A stretch of DNA of 64,000 nt. Origin: Cherax quadricarinatus. Lineage: Eukaryota > Arthropoda > Malacostraca > Decapoda > Parastacidae. The stretch is from NCBI RefSeq assembly GCF_038502225.1, contig NC_091378.1, positions 2,397,539 through 2,461,538 on the forward strand, in the 5' to 3' direction. The notes beneath the pieces were generated by a model that worked only from the letters and a program-made list of their open reading frames with translations, had not been told where the DNA came from and searched no databases. The position numbers and the translations under genes are program-made. This document shows, in pieces, positions 29,788-41,200 of this stretch. Within the stretch, counting starts at the first letter, position 1, and the number at the start of each line of letters is the position of its first letter.

Positions 29788-31180
29788 AGGAGTGGGCGTG
29801 GGTGGCTGCTGTGACGGGAGTGGGCGTGGGTGGCTGCTGTGACGGGAGTGATCATGGGTGGCTGCTGTGACGGGAGTGGGCGTGGGTGGCTGTTGTGACG
29901 GGAGTGGGCGTGGGTGGCTGCTGTGAAGGGAGTGGGGGGCTGCTGTGACGGGAGTGGGCGTGAGTGGCTGTTGTGGCGGGAGTGGGCGTGGGTGGCTGCT
30001 GTGACGGGAGTGGGCGTGGGTGGCTGCTGTGACGTAAGTGGGTGTGGGCGACTGCTGTGACGGGAGTGGGCGTGGGTGGCTGCTCTGATGGGAGTGGGCG
30101 TGGGTGGCTGCTGTGAGGGGAATGGGCGTGGATGGCTGCTGTGATAGGAGTGGGCGTGGGTCGCTGTTGTGACGGGAGTGGGCGTGGGTCGCTGCTGTCA
30201 CGGGAGTGGACGTGGGTGGCTGCTGTGACGGGCGTGGGTGGCTGCTGTGACGGGAGTGGGCGTGGGTGGCTGCTGTGACGGGAGTGGGCGTGGGTGGCTG
30301 CTGTGACGGGAGTGATCATGGGTGGCTGCTGTGACGGGAGTGGGCGTGGGTGGCTGTTGTGACAGGAGTGGGCGTGGGTGGCTGCTGTGAAGGGAGTGGG
30401 GGGCTGCTGTGACTGGAGTGGGCGTGAGTGGCTGTTGTGAAGGGAGTGGGCGTGGGTGGCTGCTGTGACGGGAGTGGGCGGCTGCTGTGACGTAAGTGGG
30501 TGTGGGCGACTGCTGTGACGGGAGTGGGCGTGGGTGGCTGCTCTGATGGGAGTGGGCGTGGGTGGCTGCTGTGAGGGGAGTGGGCGTGGATGGCTGCTGT
30601 GATAGGAGTGGGCGTGGGTCGCTGTTGTGACGGGAGTGGACGTGGGTCGCTGCTGTCACGGGAGTGGACGTGGGTGGCTGCTGTGACGGGCGTGGGTGGC
30701 TGCTGTGACGGGAGTGGGCGTGGGTGGCTGCTGTGACGGGAGTGGGCGTGGGCGGCTGCTGTGACGGGAGTGGGCGTGGGTGGCTGCTGTGACGGGAGTG
30801 GGCGTGGGTGGCTGCTGTGACTGGAGTGATCATGGGTGGCTGCTGTGACAGGAGTGGGCGTGGGTGGCTGCTGTGACGGGAGTGGGCGTGGGTGGCTGCT
30901 GTGACGGGAGTGGGCGTGGGTGGCTGCTGTGACGGGAGTGGGCGTGGGTGGCTGCTGTGACGGGAGTGGGCGTGGGCGGCTGCTGTGACGGGAGTGGGCG
31001 TGGGTGGCTGCTGTGACGGGAGTGGGCGTGGGTGGCTGCTGTGACGGGAGTGGGCGTGGGTGGCTGCTGTGACGGGAATAGGCGTGGGTGGCTGCTGTGA
31101 CGGGAGTGGGCGTGGGTGGCTGCTGTGACGGGAGTGGGCGTGGGTGGCTGCTGTGACGGGAGTGGGCGTGGGTGGCTAGC
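29788..31180 (+). repeat. G-rich 28-bp minisatellite, right part
   Basis: Continuation of the array split by the LINE, about 50 units. The gtgatcat variant unit appears at about 29848, 30311 and 30825. Between them the same order of variants repeats (gaagggagtggggggct, gacgtaagtgggtgtggg, ctctgatggg, gataggag, gtcgctgctgtcac), giving a higher-order period of about 465-515 bp. The last part (30.84-31.17 kb) is homogeneous. Confidence 0.96.
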
Positions 31181-31219
31181 GTGGGCGGTGTGAGGTAGAC
31201 TCCAGGTAAGTGAAGAGAA

Positions 31220-31390
31220 TCTTTCATTTGAACGTTTCTCAGGGCGAAATGTTTTCCCAGTTAAACTCTACAATGAGCGAAACGTCCAATAAAGCTTACA
31301 GAGAGTGAAATGTTCGAATAAAACTTCTCAGAGAACAAAACGTATCAATCAAGCTCTACACAGAGCGAAACGTTGTTACAGTGGAATCTT
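31220..31390 (+). repeat. Short degenerate 30-bp repeat with gcgaaacgt motifs
   Basis: Five diverged units of about 30 bp, each with a form of gagcgaaacgt followed by an a/t-rich piece (ccaataaagct, tcgaataaaact, atcaatcaagct). The core equals the GAAA-ACGT part of the hammerhead repeats. A tagactccaggtaagtg piece just upstream resembles the LINE 3' end. Confidence 0.65.
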
Positions 31391-31423
31391 GTGTTGCATC
31401 ACACAGTGTCATTAATATATTCA

Positions 31424-33505
31424 GGGTGATATTCAACCATCCAGGGAGAGATTCAGGGTGATATTCAACCATCCAGGGAGAGATTCAGGGTGATATTCAA
31501 CCATCCAGGGAGAGATTCAGGGTGATATTCAACCATCCAGGGAGAGATTCAGGGTGATATTCAACCATCCAGGGAGAGATTCAGGGTGATATTCAACCAT
31601 CCAGGGAGAGATTCAGGGTGATATTCAACCATCCAGGGAGAGATTCAGGGTGATATTCAACCATCCAGGGAGAGATTCAGGGTGATATTCAACCATCCAG
31701 GGAGAGATTCAGGGTGATATTCAACCATCCAGGGAGAGATTCAGGGTGATATTCAACCATCCAGGGAGAGATTCACGGTGATATTCAACCATCCAGGGAG
31801 AGATTCAGGGTGATATTCAACCATCCAGGGAGAGATTCAGGGTGATATTCAACCATCCAGGGAGAGATTCAGGGTGATATTCAACCATCCAGGGAGAGAT
31901 TCACGGTGATATTCAACCATCCAGGGAGAGATTCAGGGTGATATTCAACCATCCAGGGAGAGACTCAGGATGATATTCAACCATCCAGGGAGAGATTCAG
32001 GGTGATATTCAACCATCCAGGGAGAGATTCAGGATGATATTCAACCATCCAGGGAGAGATTCAGGGTGATATTCAACCATCCAGGGAGAGATTCAGGATG
32101 ATATTCAACCATCCAGGGAGAGATTCAGGGTGATATTCAACCATCCAGGGAGAGATTCAGGATGATATTCAACCATCCAGGGAGAGATTCAGGATGATAT
32201 TCAACCATCCAGGGAGAGATTCAGGATGATATTCAACCATCCAGGGAGAGATTCAGGGTGATATTCAACCATCCAGGGAGAGATTCAGGATGATATTCAA
32301 CCATCCAGGGAGAGATTCAGGATGATATTCAACCATCCAGGGAGAGATTCAGGATGATATTCAACCATCCAGGGAGAGATTCAGGATGATATTCAACCAT
32401 CCAGGGAGAGACTCAGGATGATATTCAGCCATCCAGGGAGAGATTCAGGATGATATTCAACCATCCAGGGAGAGATTCAGGGTGATATTCAACCATCCAG
32501 GGAGAGATTCAGGACGATATTCAACCATCCAGGGAGAGATTCAGGATGATATTCAACCATCCAGGGAGAGATTCAGGACGATATTCAACCATCCAGGGAG
32601 AGATTCAGGATGATATTCAACCATCCAGGGAGAGATTCAGAATGATATTCAACCATCCAGGGAGAGATTCAGGATGATATTCAACCATCCAGGGAGAGAT
32701 TCAGGGTGATATTCAACCATCCAGGGAGAGATTCAGGATGATATTCAACCATCCAGGGAGAGATTCAGGATGATATTCAACCATCCAGGGAGAGATTCAG
32801 GATGATATTCAACCATCCAGGGAGAGACTCAGGATGATATTCAACCATCCAGGGAGAGATTCAGGATGATATTCAACCATCCAGGGAGAGATTCAGGATG
32901 ATATTCAACCATCCAGGGAGAGATTCAGGATGATATTCAACCATCCAGGGAGAGATTCAGGATGATATTCAACCATCCAGGGAGAGATTCAGGACGATAT
33001 TCAACCATCCAGGGAGAGATTCAGGATGATATTCAACCATCCAGGGAGAGATTCAGAATGATATTCAACCATCCAGGGAGAGATTCAGGGTGATATTCAA
33101 CCATCCAGAGAGAGATTCAGGATGATATTCAACCATCCAGGGAGAGATTCAGGGTGATATTCAACCATCCAGGGAGAGATTCAGGATGATATTCAACCAT
33201 CCAGGGAGAGATTCAGGATTATATTCAACCATCCAGGGAGAGATTCAGGATGATATTCAACCATCCAGGGAGAGATTCAGGATGATATTCAACCATCCAG
33301 AGAGAGATTCAGGATGATATTCAACCATCCAGGGAGAGATTCAGGATGATATTCAACCATCCAGGGAGAGATTCAGGATGATATTCAACCATCCAGGGAG
33401 AGATTCAGGGTGATATTCAACCATCCAAGGAGAGATTCAGGGTGATATTCAACCATCCAGGGAGAGATTCAGGGTGATACTCAACCATCCAGGGAGAGAT
33501 TTAGG
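31424..33505 (+). repeat. 32-bp minisatellite domain
   Basis: About 65 copies of a unit with aaccatccagggagag, then attcagg(g/a)tgatattc. Units with gggtgat dominate the first 500 bp; units with ggatgat dominate later. Confidence 0.97.
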
Positions 33506-36500
33506 GTGATATTCAACAACCATCCAGGGAGATATTTAGGGTGATATTCAACAACCATCCAGGGAGATATTTAGGGTGATATTCGACAACCATCCAGGGA
33601 GAGGTTGAGGGTGATATTCAACAACCATCCAGGGAGAGGTTGGGGGTGATGTTCAACAACCATCCAGGGAGAGGTTGAGGGTGATATTCAACAACCATCC
33701 AGGGAGAGGTTGAGGGTGATATTCTACAACCATCCAGGGAGAGGTTGAGGGTGATATTCAACAACCGTCCAGGGAGAGGTTGAGGGTGATATTCAACAAC
33801 AATCCAGGGAGAGGTTGAGGGTGATATTCAGCAACCATCCAGGGAGAGGTTGAGGGTGATATTCAACAACCATCCAGGGAGAGGTTGAGGGTGATATTCA
33901 ACAACCATCCAGGGAGAGGTTGAGGGTGATATTAAGCAACCATCCAGGGAGAGGTTGAGGGTGATATTCAACAACCATCCAGGGAGAGGTTGAGGGTGAT
34001 GTTCAACAACCATCCAGGGAGAGGTTGAGGGTGATATTCAACAACCATCCAGGGAGAGGTTGAGGGTGATATTCAACAACCATCCAGGGAGAGGTTGAGG
34101 GTGATATTCAACAACCATCCAGGGAGAGGTTGAGGGTGATATTCAGCAACCATCCAGGGAGAGGTTGAGGGTGATATTTAGCAACCATCCAGGGAGAGGT
34201 TGAGGGTGATATTCAGCAACCATCCAGGGAGAGGTTGAGGGTGGTATTCAGCAACCATCCAGGGAGAGGTTGAGGGTGATATTCAGCAACCATCCAGGGA
34301 GAGGTTCAGGGTGATATTCAACCATCCAGGGAGAGGTTGAGGGTGATATTCAACCATCCAGGGAGAGGTTGAGGGTGATATTCTCAACCATCCAGGGAGA
34401 GATTTAGGGTGATATTCAACAACCATCCAGGGAGATATTTAGGGTGATATTCAACAACCATCCAGGGAGATATTTAGGGTGATATTCGACAACCATCCAG
34501 GGAGATATTTAGGGTGATATTCGACAACCATCCAGGGAGATATTTAGGGTGATATTCGACAACCATCCAGGGAGAGGTTTAGGGTGATATTCGACAACCA
34601 TCCAGGGAGATATTTAGGGTGATATTCAACAACCATCCAGGGAGATATTTAGGGTGATATTCAACAACCATCCAGGGAGATATTTACTGTGATATTCAAC
34701 AACCATCCAGGGAGATATTTAGGGTGATATTCAACAACCATCCAGGGAGAGGTTTAGGGTGATATTCAACAACCATCCAGGGAGAGGTTGAGGGTGATAT
34801 TCAACAACCATCCAGGGAGAGGTTGAGGGTGATATTCAACAACCATCCAGGGAGAGGTTGAGGGTGATATTCAACAACCATCCAGGGAGAGGTTGAGGGT
34901 GATATTCAACAACCATCCAGGGAGAGGTTGAGGGTGATATTCAACAACCATCCAGGGAGAGGTTGAGGGTGATATTCAACAACCATCCAGGGAGAGGTTG
35001 AGGGTGATATTCAACAACCATCCAGGGAGAGGTTGAGGGTGATATTCAACAACCATCCAGGGAGAGGATGAGGGTGATATTCAACAACCATCCAGGGAGA
35101 GGTTGAGGGTGATATTCAACAACCATCCAGGGAGAGGTTGAGGGTGATATTCAACAACCATCCAGGGAGAGGTTGAGGGTGATATTCAACAACCATCCAG
35201 GGAGAGGTTGAGGGTGATATTCAGCAACCATCCAGGGAGAGGTTGAGGGTGATATTCAGCAACCATCCAGGGAGAGGTTGAGGGTGATATTCAACAACCA
35301 TCCAGGGAGAGGTTGAGGGTGATATTCAACAACCATCCAGGGAGAGGTTGAGGGTGATATTCAACAACCATCCAGGGAGAGGTTGAGGGTGATATTCAAC
35401 AACCATCCAGGGAGAGGTTGAGGGTGATATTCAACAACCATCCAGGGAGAGGTTGAGGGTGATATTCAGCAACCATCCAGGGAGAGGTTGAGGGTGATAT
35501 TCAACAACCATCCAGGGAGAGGTTGAGGGTGATATTCAGCAACCATCCAGGGAGAGGTTGAGGGTGATATTCAACAACCATCCAGGGAGAGGTTGAGGGT
35601 GATATTCAACAACCATCCAGGGAGAGGTTGAGGGTGATATTCAGCAACCATCCAGGGAGAGGTTGAGGGTGATATTCAACAACCATCCAGGGAGAGGTTG
35701 AGGGTGATATTCAACAACCATCCAGGGAGAGGTTGAGGGTGATATTCAACAACCATCCAGGGAGAGGTTGAGGGTGATATTCAACAACCATCCAGGGAGA
35801 GGTTGAGGGTGATATTCAACAACCATCCAGGGAGAGGTTGAGGGTGATATTCAGCAACCATCCAGGGAGAGGTTGAGGGTGATATTCAGCAACCATCCAG
35901 GGAGAGGTTGAGGGTGATATTCAGCAACCATCCAGGGAGAGGTTGAGGGTGATATTCAGCAACCATCCAGGGAGAGGTTGAGGGTGATATTCAACAACCA
36001 TCCAGGGAGAGGTTGAGGGTGATATTCAACAACCATCCAGGGAGAGGTTGAGGGTGATATTCAACAACCATCCAGGGAGAGGTTGAGGGTGATATTCAAC
36101 AACCATCCAGGGAGAGGTTGAGGGTGATATTCAACAACCATCCAGGGAGAGGTTGAGGGTGATATTCAACAACCATCCAGGGAGAGGTTGAGGGTGATAT
36201 TCAACAACCATCCAGGGAGAGGTTGAGGGTGATATTCAACAACCATCCAGGGAGAGGTTGAGGGTGATATTCAACAACCATCCAGGGAGAGGTTGAGGGT
36301 GATATTCAACAACCATCCAGGGAGAGGTTGAGGGTGATATTCAGGGTGATATTCAACAACCATCCAGGGAGAGGTTGAGGGTGATATTCAACAACCATCC
36401 AGGGAGAGGTTGAGGGTGATATTCAACAACCATCCAGGGAGAGGTTGAGGGTGATATTCAACAACCATCCAGGGAGAGGTTGAGGGTGATATTCAACAAC

Positions 36501-37391
36501 CATCCAGGGAGAGGTTGAGGGTGATATTCAACAACCATCCAGGGAGAGGTTGAGGGTGATATTCAGCAACCATCCAGGGAGAGGTTGAGGGTGATATTCA
36601 ACAACCATCCAGGGAGAGGTTGAGGGTGATATTCAGGGTGATATTCAACAACCATCCAGGGAGAGGTTGAGGGTGATATTCAACAACCATCCAGGGAGAG
36701 TGTTGAGGGTGATATTCAACAACCATCCAGGGAGAGGTTGAGGGTGATATTCAACAACCATCCAGGGAGAGGTTGAGGGTGATATTCAACAACCATCCAG
36801 GGAGAGGTTGAGGGTGATATTCAACAACCATCCAGGGAGAGGTTGAGGGTGATATTCAACAACCATCCAGGGAGAGGTTGAGGGTGATATTCAACAACCA
36901 TCCAGGGAGAGGTTGAGGGTGATATTCAACAACCATCCAGGGAGAGGTTGAGGGTGATATTCAACAACCATCCAGGGAGAGGTTGAGGGTGATATTCAAC
37001 AACCATCCAGGGAGAGGTTGAGGGTGATATTCAACAACCATCCAGGGAGAGGTTGAGGGTGATATTCAACAACCATCCAGGGAGAGGTTGAGGGTGATAT
37101 TCAACAACCATCCAGGGAGAGGTTGAGGGTGATATTCAACAACCATCCAGGGAGAGGTTGAGGGTGATATTCAACAACCATCCAGGGAGAGGTTGAGGGT
37201 GATATTCAACAACCATCCAGGGAGAGGTTGAGGGTGATATTCAACAACCATCCAGGGAGAGGTTGAGGGTGATATTCAACAACCATCCAGGGAGAGGTTG
37301 AGGGTGATATTCAACAACCATCCAGGGAGAGGTTGAGGGTGATATTCAACAACCATCCAGGGAGAGGTTGAGGGTGATATTCAACAACCAT
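33506..37391 (+). repeat. 35-bp minisatellite domain of the same array
   Basis: About 110 copies of a unit expanded by three bases: caacaaccatccagggagag, then gttgagggtgatatt. Transitional units with gatatttagggtgat occur at about 33.5-33.6 and again at 34.4-34.8 kb. Two junctions (36.34 and 36.63 kb) carry a doubled gggtgatattca. The second half is very homogeneous. The array ends in gggtgatattcaacaaccat. Confidence 0.97.
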
Positions 37392-37480
37392 GCAGCCTTA
37401 ATTACTGACCCTCGTGTAGTCGATATGTTTTAAATCTCACTAATCAACCAAACCGGGCTAACTTTCAACACACCTGTAGG
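37392..37480 (+). repeat. Single copy of the ctgacc-cgtgtag dispersed repeat
   Basis: The sequence ttactgaccctcgtgtagtc, then gatatgttttaaatct, resembles the tandem unit at 131-392 and the copy at 50.33 kb. It directly follows the final ggtgatattcaac of the array. Confidence 0.6.
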
Positions 37481-37618
37481 GGCGATATGTGCACCTTGGG
37501 GGTGATATTTGCACTGTGGGAGTGATATTTGCACCTTGGGGGTGATATTTGCACTGTGGGTGTGATATTTGCACCTTGGGGGTGATATTTGCACTGTGGG
37601 AGTGATATTTGCACTTTC
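37481..37618 (+). repeat. 40-bp tandem repeat
   Basis: About 3.5 copies of gtgatatttgcaccttgggg alternating with gtgatatttgcactgtggga. Confidence 0.92.
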
Positions 37619-37641
37619 TCTACTCGAACTAGTTACTGGAT

Positions 37642-37642
37642 G

Positions 37643-37727
<85 letters not shown>

Positions 37728-37746
37728 TGTTTGTGTGTGTGTGTGT
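37642..37746 (+). repeat. (GT)n microsatellite
   Basis: About 105 bp of GT with two gtttgt interruptions near its end. Confidence 0.97.
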
Positions 37747-38297
37747 TGTGGGCCGTGTCGTGTACGTGATCGTGGGTGTGCACACGGTAGTGGGTGTCGG
37801 ACTGGACCCTTCCCTGGTTAATGTTGTGGCCAGGCAGGTTGTTGCTGTTCGCTTCAAATTCTCCAAAATAGGAACAACAGCCCAGACTGATCATAAATTA
37901 CAATTTCTTCTGGGGGGGGGGGAAGCCTTAGTGGGTTCTTGTGGTAATGTGTCTTGTGTCTTGATTGATGGTGTTCAAAATTATTGAAGACTTTATGCAG
38001 TTAGATTGTCTCTGTTGTTGTTACAGCACTGATTTTCACTGTTGGTTTTTTGTACCGTTTGTCGAGCCTCCTGTTCTTGCGAAGAGAAATTTCAGTACAG
38101 ATTTGTAATGCCTCATATAATTTTTCGAGTTATTGATCTATATTTCTTGTTTTTAGGACATTTTTCTTATTTTTTTTTTATGTTTCACGTATTTTTAAAA
38201 TATCGTATGAAATACTGAATAAATATATGTATATTTTTATAGATTTTTCATGTGTTTTTTTTTAAATATGTGAAATATTTAAAAATATAGAAAAATG
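37747..38297. other. Non-coding stretch, AT-rich at its end
   Basis: No gene. A G run of about 11 lies at 37911-37921. 38160-38295 is AT-rich with small inverted repeats (aaatattta type) just before the next array. Confidence 0.6.
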
Positions 38298-41200
38298 TCC
38301 TGTCACTCTGTGACACTGGTGGTGTGTCCTACCACTCTCTGTGACACTGGTGGTGTGTCCTACCACTCTGTGACACTGGTGGTGTGTCCTACCACTCTCT
38401 GTGACACTGGTGGTGTGTCCTACCACTCTCTGTGACACTGGTGGTGTGTCCTACCACTCTCTGTGACACTGGTGGTGTGTCCTACCACTCTCTGTGACAC
38501 TGGTGGTGTGTCCTACCACTCTCTGTGACACTGGTGGTGTGTCCTACCACTCTCTGTGACACTGGTGGTGTGTCACTCTCTGTGACACTGGTGGTGTGTC
38601 CTGCCACTCTCTGTGACACTGGTGGTGTGTCCTGCCACTCTCTGTGACACTGGTGGTGTGTCCTACCACTCTCTGTGACACTGGTGGTGTGTCCTACCAC
38701 TCTCTGTGACACTGGTGGTGTGTCCTACCACTCTCTGTGACACTGGTGGTGTGTCCTACCACTCTCTGTGACACTGGTGGTGTGTCCTGCCACTCTCTGT
38801 GACACTGGTGGTGTGTCCTGTCACTCTCTGTGACACTGGTGGTGTGTCCTGCCACTCTCTGTGACACTGGTGGTGTGTCCTGCCACTCTCTGTGACACTG
38901 GTGGTGTGTCCTGCCACTCTCTGTGACACTGGTGGTGTGTCCTGCCACTCTCTGTGACACTGGTGGTGTGTCCTGCCACTCTCTGTGACACTGGTGGTGT
39001 GTCCTGCCACTCTCTGTGACACTGGTGGTGTGTCCTGCCACTCTCTGTGACACTGGTGGTGTGTCCTGCCACTCTCTGTGACACTGGTGGTGTGTCCTGC
39101 CACTCTCTGTGACACTGGTGGTGTGTCCTACCACTCTCTGTGACACTGGTGGTGTGTCACTCTGTGACACTGGTGGTGTGTCCTGCCACTCTCTGTGACA
39201 CTGGTGGTGTGTCCTGCCACTCTCTGTGACACTGGTGGTGTGTCCTGTCACACTCTGTGACACTGGTGGTGTGTCACTCTCTGTGACACTGGTGGTGTGT
39301 CCTGTCACACTCTGTGACACTGGTGGTGTGTCACTCTCTGTGACACTGGTGGTGTGTCCTGTCACACTCTGTGACACTGGTGGTGTGTCACTCTCTGTGA
39401 CACTGGTGGTGTGTCCTGTCACACTCTGTGACACTGGTGGTGTGTCACTCTCTGTGACACTGGTGGTGTGTCCTGTCACACTCTGTGACACTGGTGGTGT
39501 GTCACTCTCTGTGACACTGGTGGTGTGTCCTGTCACACTCTGTGACACTGGTGGTGTGTCACTCTCTGTGACACTGGTGGTGTGTCCTGTCACACTCTGT
39601 GACACTGGTGGTGTGTCACTCTCTGTGACACTGGTGGTGTGTCCTGTCACACTCTGTGACACTGGTGGTGTGTCACTCTCTGTGACACTGGTGGTGTGTC
39701 ACTCTGTGACACTGGTGGTGTGTCTCTCACTCTCTGTGACACTGGTGGTGTGTCCTGTCACTCTCTGTGACACTGGTGGTGTGTCACTCTCTGTGACACT
39801 GGTGGTGTGTCACTCTGTGACACTGGTGGTGTGTCACTCTGTGACACTGGTGGTGTGTCACTCTGTGACACTGGTGGTGTGTCACTCTGTGACACTGGTG
39901 GTGTGTCACTCTGTGACACTGGTGGTGTGTCACTCTCTGTGACACTGGTGGTGTGTCACTCTCTGTGACACTGGTGGTGTGTCACTCTGTGACACTGGTG
40001 GTGTGTCACTCTCTGTGACACTGGTGGTGTGTCACTCTGTGACACTGGTGGTGTGTCACTCTCTGTGACACTGGTGGTGTGTCCTACCACTCTCTGTGAC
40101 ACTGGTGGTGTGTACTGCCACTCTCTGTGACACTGGTGGTGTGTCACTCTCTGTGACACTGGTGGTGTGTCCTGTCACACTCTGTGACACTGGTGGTGTG
40201 TCACTCTCTGTGACACTGGTGGTGTGTCCTACCACTCTCTGTGACACTGGTGGTGTGTCCTGCCACTCTCTGTGACACTGGTGGTGTGTCCTGTCACACT
40301 CTGTGACACTGGTGGTGTGTCACTCTCTGTGACACTGGTGGTGTGTCCTACCACTCTCTGTGACACTGGTGGTGTGTCCTGCCACTCTCTGTGACACTGG
40401 TGGTGTGTCCTGTCACACTCTGTGACACTGGTGGTGTGTCACTCTCTGTGACACTGGTGGTGTGTCCTGCCACTCTGTGACACTGGTGGTGTGTCCTACC
40501 ACTCTGTGACACTGGTGGTGTGTCCTACCACTCTGTGACACTGGTGGTGTGTCCTACCACTCTGTGACACTGGTGGTGTGTCCTACCACTCTGTGACACT
40601 GGTGGTGTGTCCTACCACTCTCTGTGACACTGGTGGTGTGTCCTACCACTCTGTGACACTGGTGGTGTGTCCTACCACTCTGTGACACTGGTGGTGTGTC
40701 CTACCACTCTCTGTGACACTGGTGGTGTGTCCTACCACTCTGTGACACTGGTGGTGTGTCCTACCACTCTGTGACACTGGTGGTGTGTCCTACCACTCTG
40801 TGACACTGGTGGTGTGTCCTGCCACTCTCTGTGACACTGGTGGTGTGTCCTACCACTCTCTGTGACACTGGTGGTGTGTCCTACCACTCTGTGACACTGG
40901 TGGTGTGTCCTACCACTCTGTGACACTGGTGGTGTGTCCTACCACTCTGTGACACTGGTGGTGTGTCCTGCCACTCTGTGACACTGGTGGTGTGTCCTGC
41001 CACTCTGTGACACTGGTGGTGTGTCCTGTCGCTCTGTGACACTGGTGGTGTGTCCTGCCACTCTCTGTGACACTGGTGGTGTGTCCTACCACTCTCTGTG
41101 ACACTGTTGGTGTGTCCTGCCACTCTCTGTGACACTGTTGGTGTGTCCTGCCACACTCTGTGACACTGTTGGTGTGTCCTGCCACTCTCTGTGACACTGT

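Larger units (their letters stand above)
25397..29788 (+). mobile_element. Near-full-length CR1-clade non-LTR retrotransposon
   Basis: The element carries a 44-bp 5' leader, ORF1 (25441-26709), ORF2 (26709-29759) and a very short 3' UTR ending in two related pieces, cctccaggtaac and ttccagg. It is inserted in the 28-bp array in the same orientation as the host gene. About 90 bp of array before it (25305-25396) reappears directly after it (29788-29880), including a rare gtgatcat variant unit. Both ORFs are open, so this is a recent insertion. The short leader suggests the 5' UTR may be truncated. 3' ends of related copies occur at 11.3, 19.2, 21.25 and 53.2 kb. Confidence 0.92.

Noticed and set aside
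33500..34800. Telomere-like TTAGGG motifs in the gatatttagggtgat units
   Set aside because: Isolated hexamers inside a 35-bp unit, not tandem telomeric repeats.
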